A stretch of DNA of 64,000 nucleotides from contig NC_135552.1 of the NCBI RefSeq assembly GCF_964340395.1, positions 13,588,194-13,652,193 on the forward strand, in the 5' to 3' direction. This document shows, piece after piece, positions 28,501-43,050 of this stretch (position 1 is the first letter of the stretch; every line of letters starts with the position of its first letter). The position numbers and the translations under genes are program-made. The DNA comes from Glandiceps talaboti. Lineage: Eukaryota; Hemichordata; Enteropneusta; Spengelidae. The notes beneath the pieces are model-generated. The model was not told the origin of the DNA, searched no databases, and saw only the letters and a program-made list of their open reading frames with translations.

Positions 28501-29558
28501 TGTTCTACTGTATAGGAAAACGAAATGTCCTGTACATGTATGCAGTTAGCATGGATCCCCACTGTCCTGCTCTACCAATACATCAAACTCCTTGCAGTTA
28601 GCATGGCTAGTAATGTCTGTAGCACATCACAAGCCATGTTTTGATCTCTGTTGATTGCAATCTGACCATACATCATTAAACCATGCAATCAATATTCACT
28701 GTTACACATCATTAACTTGTAATTTCAGTCCTTCAACAATGGCTGATTCAGAACAAATTTACATACATTAATAGAAAGTTGGTCAAATTGTACCATTGAC
28801 ATATATAACAGATGTGAGCGTACATGTCTGTGTGGGACTATTAAGTGAATCATTTTCATTCTTCTCTCCGATTCCTCATTACCGCTATGATGAAATCAAT
28901 ATCAAAATAATTCTCTGAAAATAAATTTCATGCAACAATAATCAGCGATAACTAATTCCCTTATTATAATATATCCCATAGTCTAGTCTCCATGGACTTA
29001 CATTGTCTGGAATCCACATAATCTTGGTGGTTGGGTAAGGGTGATCAAAGATATTCCTTCCAATAAATTCTGACGTTTCTTCATCTAGAGATACTATTTG
29101 CACCTGCAAAATAAAATTAGAATTCACATTTCTGTAAGTACAGGAGTCTTACCTCACATTAAAGAGATAATAGCTAATTATACTTATACAGATATTCCAA
29201 ATAGGCTGAAAGTACTACAAATCCTGAGCTATTCTACACAATGGCAATATTTTACAACAAATATGGCAGCAATTTGTTCAAATTTGATACACAAGTTTCA
29301 ATAGCATGCGCATATGACCCCCATATAGTACTTGGCTACCATCTACCAAGTTTGAACAATATCAGCTGATGCATGGCACCTGATATACAGAGCAGAGACA
29401 GACAGACAGACACATACATACATACATACATACATACATACATACATACATACATGTATACATAGACAGTATACATGTTTAGTATCATACATATGTACAT
29501 ATCATTATGTATGTACACACACACACACACACACACATATACACGCAGATACATGTTG

Positions 29559-29596
<38 letters not shown>

Positions 29597-32500
29597 GGCC
29601 CAATTCCTTAATTAACTTTTCCAGATGACACCAGTTGGGGTTTATCATTCCTGTATGCACAAAGGCTGTCGGAATATCTGGCCTTTGAACATTTTGCCAT
29701 TTTACAGATTGAGTCAACACTTGAGGGGATTGAAATATTGTTAGACTATTAATACAAAAAGTGTTCAGGGAAACTGGGATATAAAATATATTGCCACAAG
29801 ACAGTGAACATTTTACAATAATATCAGTAGAACAAGACTGGGGGCCATGGGATGTTGTCTTCTTAATCTAAGTAAGTCAACCCCGTCTTGGGTGCACCAA
29901 GTGATAAATCACATGTACAGTCTACATAAGTGTTGTTTCTCTTAGTTCAATATTGTTAATAATTGATGATGTGATTATACTAGGACTAGCAAAAGTTACA
30001 CACAGCATGACTTGGCAAACTACTAGACTGCATTACAAATGATAACCTGTGTTGTTGTCATGATCACCGACAGATCAGGATTAACATTTTGGCATGAAAA
30101 ATGTTATCTGGCAAAGCTACAGAGAATGTTGGTACAGAACTAAAGAACAATACTTTGTAATCTTCTATGGTCAACATTGATAACATTAATTTGAGAACCT
30201 GGGATTGAAAGTCTGGCATTTTAAAAGTGGCTAGATTTTACATGTAACAGCTACTTGAATTCCCTAGCCATTTCAACTTGGGTTCTGGAACCAATACTGA
30301 TTACAAGGTTGTCTGTTTTTTATCAGTGAAGGTCTACACATAGCATATTCAATATCCTGACATAAATGTGATAATATGGACCACAATCAGTCATACATAC
30401 TGTACATGTACATCACTCAGAACAGTAGTTTCAGATACTCTAATGAACAATGTATGCCCCCCCCCCACCTCCCCACTATGAACACTATCTGTGAGATTCC
30501 CAAATACACTGTAACCTCTTTATTGTAAACATTCTGTTATAACAAACACCTTTTCATGTTTCATGTCCCCCAAATTGATATTGCCAATAGAGTCCATGCT
30601 TTGAACACTATACCAACACTTCATTTTAACAAACCTTGCAATGTCTCTGAATAAATTATGATACAGGTTGTTATGGAACAGTTCTGATTTTAACAAATTG
30701 ATTTTATACTACAGCAAGTAATCAACACATGCTATTACATATACTTTTGCATCATCATTTTGTTTCTAGTTCTAGTAGGCTTATTTATTTTATAAGCTGC
30801 TATAGGCATATTGTTTTTATCAAGTTAAAACAAAGATACACAAGTACTCGCTAAAAATTGGTCAATTAATTACAAAAAGACATTGTATCTGTTAATCAAT
30901 GGTCAATATTATTGGTGTACATGTAGTGACAAGTTTAATCTTGAGTAAAAGCTTGGTTTTGAATATCCCGCTATGTAAAACTACATTGGTTGTACATGTA
31001 ACTGTAATGTCATTTTTGTCAAACAACCACAATATATTCACTGAAAAGTGTTAAAATACCAATAATTAGACATTGCACATATTACATTGTAATCTGAGAT
31101 CGATCTTATCCACTAGTATTGCAATAAGAGGTTTAAATCATGATCACCATTGAGGGTGCTGATTTTTGGGTGTGGACCCAAAAATCAATTTGATTTGGTT
31201 TATCATGTATACAGCTACAACAAATACTTTCACCCATAGGTGATTCAATAAGTTCAGGGTGTACGATAGTACAAGTAAATTATTGTACCTAACAAAACAT
31301 TTTCAAAAATAATCTTCAATAGGGAACTTGCAAACCTGCCATGTTGAATGTTGCATCATGGGAAATGAGATAATAAATACTAATCAAATAGTATTGTAAA
31401 CAATAATGTTACATTGCTTGTAACCACAAGTAATCAATTCATAGTTACCCTGACAATTGTGGGAGGTTAATTTTATCAGTAGCTCCAGATTAAGTATTGA
31501 GATAATCCCATAGTCCTTTGCATCTGAGCATGCTCAGTCTGGATTGCAAGTTCCCTATTGTAGCTGGTACAGCTTTAAATCGTTTAGCACTCTGAGGTCA
31601 ACTGAATGAAATCATAATTTAGAAAACGATATAGGCAACAAATCAACATTAATATGGCTTTTACATCGCCCACACACACACACACAGAGAATACAAATTG
31701 CAAAGACACAACATGTTTACGATAATTTTATTTTACATCGAACCTAGCTGGGAGGCATGTTGTGTATGCAGGAGCTCAACGTGACTGCATTTAACTTAAA
31801 GCGCCATTTCCTGAGTGTCCGACTCTAGGAAACTGATATTTTCAATTGTTTCTGACTCCGGAAAATGACGTATATCATCTCTGACTCTAGGAAAGTGATA
31901 TTTTTTTATCATTTCTGATTCTCGTAAAGTGACATACATCATCTTGGACTCTACAAAAGTGATATTTTCAATCGTTTCTGGCTCCCGCAAAATTATATAA
32001 ATCATCTCTGACACTACGAAAGTGATATTTTGGATTGTTTCTCACACCAGGAAAATCATTATATATCATCTCTTACTTTAGTAAACCAATTTTTTTTTTC
32101 TTGTTTCTAACTCTGGACAATAACTTACATTTGTATATCATCTCTGACTCTAGGAAAATGATTTTTAGATTTTCTCAAACTCTAGGAAACTGATGTTTTC
32201 GATTCATACCATCCATCCATACCTTTATCTCTGTACAGGATGTTATTGATACTGTCTGAAAACTCTGAATTATTCACTGATTTGACAATAGGCATCTGAA
32301 TATAGTCTACAATCAGAGAATGAATTCTAATTATGTGTATGGTACAACATCGACATAGTTCCTCATCAATCATTCACATTCATATAGCTATTAGGCCTAA
32401 AAAAAATAATTGTTTGGTTCCAGTTACCCGACCCCACCTACATTATGTAGCTTTTCTCTGTCGACCCTCAACTTTTTTTTTATGTATTCGAGAAAAAATA

Positions 32501-32679
32501 ACAAAATCGCAAAAATTGTGAAGTCTCACGAGAAATAGTGGATGCGGAAACTGCTATTAACTTTAAAAAGACTCTAAAATTCTTCAAATCTGTAATGGCT
32601 GTACATCTAACAGGAAGAAATAAATAACACAGAGACAATTTAGAAAACAATGGAAAACCTGAACTAGACACTCACACAG

Positions 32680-32710
<31 letters not shown>

Positions 32711-33165
32711 ACCTACCCCACCTATTCTAAAATTGAGTGTAAATAGAACCACACAATTTTTTTTTATTAGGCCTTATTAGTTTGCTCCATTGTTTGGTTG
32801 ATTTTGTAACATAATTACTAACAGAAGATTGGAATACAATGAGAAGCCGTAACCGTGCATCCTTTTGTAGTTTTCATCTAATGATGCGAGACTTTTGTCA
32901 TTTTCATTTAATGATGAGAGACACGTTTTCTATATACATGTATTTTTAAGAAGCACTGGAGCACGAATCAATATTCATGACTGGAAAATTCAAAGGAAAT
33001 CATGGAAGTCAAAATAGTTAATTTAGCTTTTAAGAAATTGATACAGTTGACGAAAACATTTCAAAATACATACATTTGTACGATGTATATGTACATCTGT
33101 ATGTATGTATGTATGTATGTATGTATGTATGTATGTATGTATGTATGTATGTATGTATGTATGTA

Positions 33166-33198
<33 letters not shown>

Positions 33199-36100
33199 AT
33201 GTATGTATGTATGTGTGTGTGTGTGTGTGTGTGTGTATTTATATATCTGTGTGTACATGTACATATTTTATATGGAATATACATGTACATGTATGATGTA
33301 TGTGTGTTTGTACATATGGACACACACACTTGTATATTTGATAACTAAACAGAAAGTATGAATTCAGTTTTATCTGCATTTCTCCATGTGCTATTTCTCA
33401 GGAGGGGCGTGCACACTAAGATACAATGTATTGGACTATAATGGTAAATCATAATTCTGAAATCATCATTTGTTCTTGTTTCAGTCCAAGGAGATCATAA
33501 TCCATGATATCACTTGACTATGTCTGAGTACAAACCTGTTGTCACATGGCAGGCGAGCGTGCATTCTGTCTATGGAATGCACTGCCATTGGAAATACAAC
33601 AAAAACCAATAGCTAAGTAAAATGGAACATAAAGACATATCTATTCTCCAGAGTATTCTATAATTTCTAACTGTATAGCATCTCTGAACTCTACATCGTA
33701 GTGGAAACTGGCACTTTATAAATTCGCTGTTGTAATAATACCCCTCTTACATGATAATCTCAATACAAGGTACATGTAGAAGTAACTAAACCTCGGTATG
33801 AGTCATCCTAGGAACTATAATATCAATGCCATATATCTTATCATATCATTAGCTTGTGCTATCTTATCATCAGAGCCATGGATTATCTACAATCATTTTT
33901 TATTAAGGCCAAGTTTTTCAACAGCTCAGAGCCCTACAAGACAACTCTTTATTGCACATGACTTTTAATCCAATTGAATCCATTATGGTTGTGTGCCCTC
34001 TAATGACAGCCAAATGTTGTTGCTATGGGTCAGTATGATAAAAATTGGCATTTCTTGTGAGTCACCACATACATTTTGTACAATGTAGTAAGAGATACAC
34101 ATGTAGGGGAACACTAAATTTTGGTGCGTCACTAGAAATTGTGTACGTCAGTGGCGTGTCAAGTTGGCTTTGAGGTCACACTAAATTATGGGCATGTACA
34201 CAAATTCATGACAACCTACAAATATTTTGATTTTTAAAAAATGAATTCTACATTCTAATTTATATGAATTGTATGTGTTATCTGTGTTTCACTGAAAAAT
34301 GTAGACAAGCGAAACACATGTGGCACATTGATAGCCCAGAGACTACGCTTGGTGTTTACTGTCTCGAGAAGCTCTTAATTAATGAAAGTTGTGTACTACT
34401 ACATGTACTAGCATTTATGAAGTCTGCACACAAGTAATGATAATCTACACATATACATGTGTATACATGTATGTAACATATTGGTCTAACAACCTATACA
34501 CAATAAATCACAAGCTTGATACATATAGTATGGATAGTCTTAGAGCTACACATACAGTGATGGCAATCTACTCACAAATGAATCACAAGCTTGATACATG
34601 TACAAAGTATGTGTGGATAGAGCTACATGTACATGTACATGTACACATAAAGTGATGACAATTTACTCACAAATAAATCACAAGCTTGATACAAATGGAT
34701 AGAGTTACACATACATGTACAGTGATGGCAATCTACTCACAAATAAATCACAAGCTTGATACAAATGGATATACAATGTACGTGTACAATGTAGGCTATT
34801 GTACACACAAAGTGATGACAACCTACTCACAACTGGAGCACAAGCTTGATACATATGGACACAGAACTACATGTATGTGTACACACAAAGTAGTGATAAT
34901 CTACTCACAAACAAGTCATTGATAATGACATAGTCCCGCTATAATTGGGTTTTAAGGAATTATCACTACTCTGATCACGCAACAACATTTGTGAACCTAA
35001 AACAAACAGACTTAGATATGTTTGTTGGACATGGAATATGCCTCCAACAATAAAGGATTGGTTGGGTATGGGGGATCATATCATGATGAAAATGGAGTCT
35101 GAGTTATGGCTTTGGACATGGAAAATTCACAAACAAAATGGCTGCCAGGCAGCCATATTGGATCGTATCACGACGAAAATGGATATGCACATGTATGTCA
35201 TAGAACACTGTCCTAATACCAACTTTGAATGAGATCTGTTCAAGCATGTCTGAGTTATGGCTTTGGACATGAAAATTCGCAAACAAAATGGCTGCCAGGC
35301 AGCCATATTGGATCATATCACAACGAAAATGGATATGCACATGTATGTCATAGAACACTGTCCTAATACCAACTTTGAATGAGATCTGTTTAAGCATGTC
35401 TGAGTTATGGCTTTGGACATGGAAAATTCACAAACAAAATGGCTGCCAGGCAGCCATATTGGATCGTATCACGACAAAAATGGATATACACATGTATGTC
35501 ATAGAACACTGTCCTAATACCAACTTTGAATGAGATCTGTTCAAGCATGTCTGAGTTATGGCTTTGGACATGAAAATTCACAAACAAAATGGCTACCAGG
35601 CAGCCATATTGGATCGTATCACAATGAAAATGGATATGCACATGCATGTCATAGAACACTGTCCTAATACCAACTTTGAATGAGATCTGTTAAAGCATGT
35701 CTGAGTTATGGCTTTAGACAGGGAAAATTCGCAAACAAAATGGTTGCTAGGCGGCCATATTGGATCGTATCATAAAACAAATTGACGTGCATATGTATGC
35801 CATAGTATGTTGCCCCTGTACCAAGTTTGAAAAAAATCGGTCCAGGCATCTCCAAGAAACAGCTACGGACGGACGAACGGACGGACGGACACACGGACGG
35901 ACAGACGGAACCCAATCCATAAGTCCCCGTTCCGGACTTCGTCCGCGGGGACTAAAAATCATAAGCTTGATTAAGATGAATGTACACGGTTACTACACCT
36001 TCACACAAAGTGATGACAACCTACTCACAATTGGATGACAAGCTTGATACATATAGAAATGGAACTACATGTACATGTACACACAAAGTGATCACAATCT

Positions 36101-39100
36101 ACACACAAATGAATGACAAGATTGATACACTACATGTACATCACAATAATTGACAAATGTATACAGTACTCAAACGTAAAACGCATTAATCTGAATGTAT
36201 GAGATGATGTATCTACAGACTTCCTCATTACACATCTACATTCCGCATCCCACCTTCCTCTACTACACTTTAGTATTCTAACCAATACTGCATATGTAAA
36301 TCAGATTGCATTACCCACTACTTGCGGGACACCCTTTATCTACAATATGCATCTACAGTACTGCTAGTAGTGAAACTATAGGAAATCCATGTCATGACCT
36401 CAATATCATCGCCACTTACACAAAGATCTCATGCACCTATTTCATTTGCACTGGATCAATATTTTATAACCCTTAAATGCTTGTTGAGTAGCAATGAAAG
36501 ATGCAGTCATATTTCATTCGCTACAATATAAAAATTAATCATTTCTTTATAGCTCATTCCCTTTTGGTATTTTTACCGAGCCATTTATTTATTTATATCA
36601 TTACATATATTTTGAAAATATGTCATTTCTGTTTTTCATTTCAACATAAAAATGTTTACATTGTAAATGTATCTTACTCTTAGCTTTCTACCTCTTTACC
36701 AATTCTTGTAATATAACATAGGATGGTTTCCAATTTAGGTTGTAATACTTCACATAATTATATATTTCATCTTTCTTGACCAAGTTTTAAAATGAGTAAC
36801 TTTTATCTGTTCTTTTTTATATATTTCATATTGATTTCACGATATTCTTCTGCTGCTTGACGTTTGAGATGCATGCTAGCCTTGAACATTTTTATTCAAA
36901 ATCAGATGTAAGAATACGGCTTTATTTACATTTTTGATAGGCTTTATTGCATGCACACTGTATATTCATATATTGCTTATTTTTGATTTTGTTGTGCTAT
37001 CACGCCAAGAATGACAACATCAAAAACAAATAAAATATATGAAGGAAACGAAGGTTTTTAGAAATAAAGATTTCATTAAATCGGAACAAACACTGATCAC
37101 ATGCCATTTCATTTTCACACACTATGCACACACATGTACAGACTACTGTAAACCTGCATATTTTCACGACTAGAAAATTTTGCGATTTTACAGTCTTCAT
37201 GTAGTTCACAAAGATTAATTTTCACTAATAACCATACTGGTACATTGCATTTTGCAGAAATATATATTTTCGCTACTACTTATTTTTGCGTTTTTGTTTT
37301 GTAGCGAAATTAGCGAAAATAAATCTTACATGAACATTTCCAGGTTTACAGTATACCATAGATAATACATTTAGCAAATATTACTCAGTGAACATCCCAT
37401 TGTGAACTTCAAGCCAAATTTTCTGACTGATGTGACCTTATCATGGCATGAAAATAACACACTATTCTACCATTCTCATTAATTGTATCATCAATTTTGA
37501 TGTAGATAGATACATATTTTCAATTGTAATGTCTTGTTTTAGCCCAATGAGATTTCAGACTCCAACTCTTTTACTTGGGTATGTGAAGTATAATTTTCAT
37601 GCACTGGTGATTATTACAATTTTAATGAAGATTTAGTTCTGCGATATAGCTATATAAAGTACAACACTCTACTTTTCAAGGTAATAGATTTTATGAGATG
37701 AGATGGGATGACATCAAATGAGTCACCTCGGTTTGCTCCACATGGTATTACGCTATCTCATTCCTAATGCATCGATATCCCATAATCTATCACTGCCCTC
37801 AGTGGCAGTCATGTTTGTCTTAATCACAGAGTTTACATTGTTGTATATCACACGCTCATCACTTTTCTAAAATGTATATTGTGACATACAATTTTCTGAG
37901 GGTTGATAATATTTACATTTGTAATTCATCGATAGAATACACTGGCTCAACTCTGAAACATATGCTATTAAATTATGATATACAGAATTCCACCAAAGTC
38001 TAGTACAGTCACTGTGTGTGGTACATGGAGTTGTATGTCAACCATCTAACAAGTGTTCCTGTACATGCATGTACCATGCGCCTAAATGTGTTCTCTTGCC
38101 AAACAGAAAGTTATTCAAATCCACATCATTTATCAACAAATCAGCCTTTAAATACAATGTACACTTACCACTTCATGATTTGTATTAAACGCTAGTCTTA
38201 TGACAAATACTAATCATAATTTCACATATATAGACATGTATATTGTACAATATCACCCTTGGTATGGATGTATACAATGCACTGCAGCCTCTATTACAGC
38301 ATAGGATTAAAGCATTCACATTACAACCTCTATCCTACCAGGTCCACAATTATACAGCTGGGTTGATTGGGGCACAGTCTGGTTTCAAATTAAACCCACA
38401 GATTTTATCCATTTAGAAAAAACAACAACAGTAGCTACGCTTTAACCTGCAACCTACAGATTCCAAGCCTACCATTCTAACCATTCAGCCATCATGACTT
38501 CAATCCAATATGCAGTCTACTATACTGACTACAGCACTATCTTTAAAAATTTGACCAGTAATGCTGCACACTGTGTAGGAACATGGGTATTACATTTACA
38601 TTTCACATGCTGATGGTAAGCTTGTACTGTAAAAGGTGTGTGTAGAAAGCTAATTACTTGCAATAAAAATTTTTATGGCATAATTTGATATCCATTTGCA
38701 GAATGAGAAAGACTTGAAATGCCTTACAATATACATGGTTCAAACCTTCATCATACAATAGTAACACTAACATGTAGTAACATGTACCATTAAAATTGTA
38801 TAAAATCTGTTTTCAATTCGTTCAAAATCATCCTGCAGCCAATGTGTCAATTTGTACATTAAAACACCTAAAGCCAACATGACTGATTTCAATAAATATG
38901 CAATGAAATTCACGCCATTAAAATTAACAATTAATAGTCTACAGTGGCAAGTGACAAGTTTTGTTACACTAATCTAAATATTTATACTGACATTAAGTTG
39001 CTTGACAAGTGATGACAATGAAAAGCATATGTGAAAAAGTAGCCTGTCAGTGTTACTGCAATGTTGAGATACATCATTAGCTGGTTGTACCTCCTAGTCC

Positions 39101-40900
39101 TAGCCCTTACATACATATACATATATTCTCCCCTTGTAATGATTGTCAAAACTGATGATAACAAATTGAAATTTTTCGCCCAATAGTCTGGTTGTTGTCA
39201 GCGACTAGTCAGGCTGTTCTTATTCAAATGAATCAGTATGTAAACATACATACATTATGCTATTTGATGTGGTAATTTACATGTTATTTACATATGTTTT
39301 ATGTAAATTTAACCCTACAGTTGCTAGATAACCATGATAACAACTTTTGGGGGTGTGGCTACATGAATCATTTGAATGTTTCTCAACACAAGCAGAGAAT
39401 ACATAACAAGCTAATGATATATCTCGACTTCGCAGTAAATAGACTAGTGAAAAAGTAGTAACTTGTCAAAATTACAAATTTTACAGAGTAATTTCATATT
39501 ACATACATGTATTCATACATATTCCTCATATAAATGTTCAAACTGACATGTAAATATTACTTACATTACAACAACCCATGTATATACACACTGTCACATA
39601 CATACATACATACATATATACATACATATATTCATACATACACACACACATACATACATACATACATACATACATACATACATACATACATACATACATG
39701 TACATACATACATAATGTACATACATACACACATACATCTACTCATTCTGAACGATGACAAAACGGAAGTTGTCCATTTCTCGTCAAGCTTGAAACCTGA
39801 TGCAACAGAACTGTCTAGCCTAAGGATCGGTGACATTGATATCATCCCTTCGAACTCGGTCCGTAATCTTGGCATGATTTTAAATAGGAATGGTGCTATG
39901 TCCGATCACATAAACCAAGTTTGTAGAAAAGCCCACTACTCATTATACAGAATTGGCAAGATCCGTAAACTTCTCGATCGGGACACTACCGAGACATTAA
40001 TCCATGCATTTGTAACAACTCAGTTAGATTATTGTAATAGTCTCTTGTATGGAATTAACAAAGATCAGCTTCACCGTTTGCAATCTCTTCAAAACGCTGC
40101 AGCACGTTTAGTTAGTCGTTCCCGTAAATTTGACCATATTACACCTGTATTAGTTGATTTACATTGGCTGCCAGTAGAAGCACGTATTAAGTTCAAGGTT
40201 ATGTTAATTACTTTTAAAGTAATCAGAGGCTTTGCACCAGTGTATTTGACAGAGCTGATAGAGCAGTATGTTCCTTCTAGAGATCTCCGCTCTGCAGACA
40301 AGTTACGTCTGATTCCACCCCGCGGTACATTCAGTAAGACATACGGCCAGAGAGCCTTTTCAGTTTGCGCGCCATCACTGTGGAATAAGTTACCTGTAGA
40401 GATTCGTACTGCAAGGAATGTTGAGTCTTTTAAACGCGGTTTGAAAACCTATCTTTTTAATATGTATTATCAGTGATTCGTTTTTTGCTTTGCTGTACAT
40501 TTATTTCACCGCAGGACTGTGTGTTCTTTACCCTACCACTTGCAATGTGTATTTTTAAATTTTGCATATTCTTTTTAGAGTTTCTGTACATCGCACTGTG
40601 ACGTATGTGTAGTGCGTTTTCTAAGAAATTAAAATAATAATAATAATAATATATACATACATACATACATACATACATACATACATACATACATACATAC
40701 ATTGTACATACATACATACATACATACATACATACATACATACATACATACATACATACATACATACATACATACGTACGTATGTATTACGCACGTCATA
40801 GATACGGATGTACATTTGTACATACATGCATACGTACGTATGTACGTACGTAAATACACGTGTATAATATGTGTGTATAATGTGTGTGTGTGTGTGTATA

Positions 40901-40993
<93 letters not shown>

Positions 40994-42730
40994 CAATATC
41001 TTCAGATTGAGAAGTCCTCATGTCAGGTATATCACTATCTGATCATCAGGAACAAAAACAGTAAACCTATAACAGTATGATGGAACATTCCTAACCCTCA
41101 CATTTCACCTACATGACTATATGACTGACCACTAATCCATCAGTCATTTTGAAAGTTGAATATAGAATGGAATAATGTACAGACCATATCATCTGAAAAC
41201 ATATTAGGATACTGTTTACATACTATACTATAAATACAGTTATATGCACCTGTTCCACATTTATATAGTAATCTACCTGCTGATTGAAACAAAAGGTCAA
41301 GCCACTGATCACCATACACCAATGTGTGGGGTATATGGCCTTCAACCATTCACCTCCCTGAATAGCATATGACAATACATTGATATTACTTTCTGACAGG
41401 AGAAATTTGTAATGGCGCAGGAAACATCTCATCATATACATGGATAATTGAAGTTGTTGGGGATCGTTTTCAACTAGAATGTAGACTTTGTATTACCCTT
41501 GACCTTATTGTGGAAATGGACATCTTACTATCTTAGAGGATAAGTGGCACATGTACATGTGTACAGTTTAATACTGAATGGTAACACTAACATGCATGTA
41601 TAAATTAATGAATTACCCCAATTTTTTGGGGGGCTTTGTTTTTATGTTTACATGTACATTACAGTCATGGCTAGCATAGAAAATATTTGTATTAATATTT
41701 GTGTGCCTATCCCCACATTTGTATCACTGTTGCAAATGGCTTTACATCAACAAACTTTTAAAAAAAAATATAATTTACTATACAGACCTCAACAAGAAAA
41801 ACAGAAAGGACATTTTGTAAGTTTAAACATTCTTGTTAAAAGGGCGTACACACATGTATGGCTAGATAAAATCTACCTGCGTTTGCAAAGACAATTTATG
41901 ACGGGGAGCCCCTTCCACAAGTACAAATAAAAGTATGGCAACAGATATATATAAAATTCAGGAAAGCAAACTATATTCAAATTCAAAGACTGAAGTGCGC
42001 AGGTTAAAAATTTCATATTTCATAATTTCTTTGAAACAAAAATTCACTAACATATGGAAAGCATTTAATTTTTACTAGATATCTGTACCTTTGCTCCCAG
42101 GGTTTAAAAACCCTGGAAATAATTCTAGGTTTCCTGTATTTTGATACATCTAGTGTGGTAACAAAAAACATATGTTGGCAGTCTGTCTCAGTGTCTGGCA
42201 TAACTAACGGAAACATAAAATCACAAGGGTATGAATTTCTTAACAAAATTAATGACTTTAATATGTCCTGTATTGTTACAATAACATCAGGCAAGTCATA
42301 GTATGTGGAGTATATGAAACATAAATCATGCCTTCACAACATAATTCCTGTTGCTGTTTTTGTAGATGTTGTTATTCGATAGCACAACTCATTTGATTTG
42401 ATACTAGTATTGGGTTTCTATGACAGAACACTATGTAATACAAGTAATAACCATACCATCTGCAAAATAGATGATATACATGTACATAGTATTAAATAAT
42501 CTTGGACAATACCATATCAAGAGATATTGCCAAGTCCCTTTTGTTACTAAATAGTGTACATGCCCGTCCTCAGTTCTGTACATTTTGTTTTCAATTCTCT
42601 ACATACAAATATTTTATATCAATGCATTTCTATTTCTAAGCAATCTTCATGCAACTTGAAGTTGTTATAGCCATCTTCATACAACTTAAAATTTTCAGTC
42701 TCATATGTGTGACAGTGTGTGTATGTGTAC

Positions 42731-42764
<34 letters not shown>

Positions 42765-43019
42765 TGTGTGTGTGTGTGTGTACAATACAAATGTACAGTT
42801 GTGTACATACATGTATTAGTATGTGTGTCTGTGTATAGTACTAGTGGATGGGTTGATGGATGGATGGATGCATATATGTACATATACTGTACATATACAC
42901 CATGTATACAATGTACATATACATGTATGTATGTATGTATGTATGTATGTATGTATGTATGTATGTATGTATGTATATATGTATGTATGTATGTATGTAC
43001 ATGTATGTATGTAGTGACA

Positions 43020-43050
<31 letters not shown>

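Larger units (their letters stand above)
34425..36135. repeat. ~70-105 bp minisatellite split by a transposon
   Basis: Units with ATCACAAGCTTGATAC, TACATGTACA and AGTGATGACAATCTACTCAC recur at about 34500, 34580, 34672, 34742 and 34850. They resume at 35957, 36022 and 36115 on the other side of the element at 34920-35956. The same order of motifs on both sides shows that one array was interrupted. Confidence 0.85.

Noticed and set aside
27756-28562. CRISPR-like regular repeats in intron 2
   Set aside because: Contiguous minisatellite units without unique spacers in eukaryotic intron DNA.
33002-33361. Long overlapping frames with [14 protein letters not shown] peptides (also near 39534, 40629, 42701, 53709, 61339)
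   Set aside because: They are translations of (TACA)n and (CA)n arrays on both strands; no coding signal.
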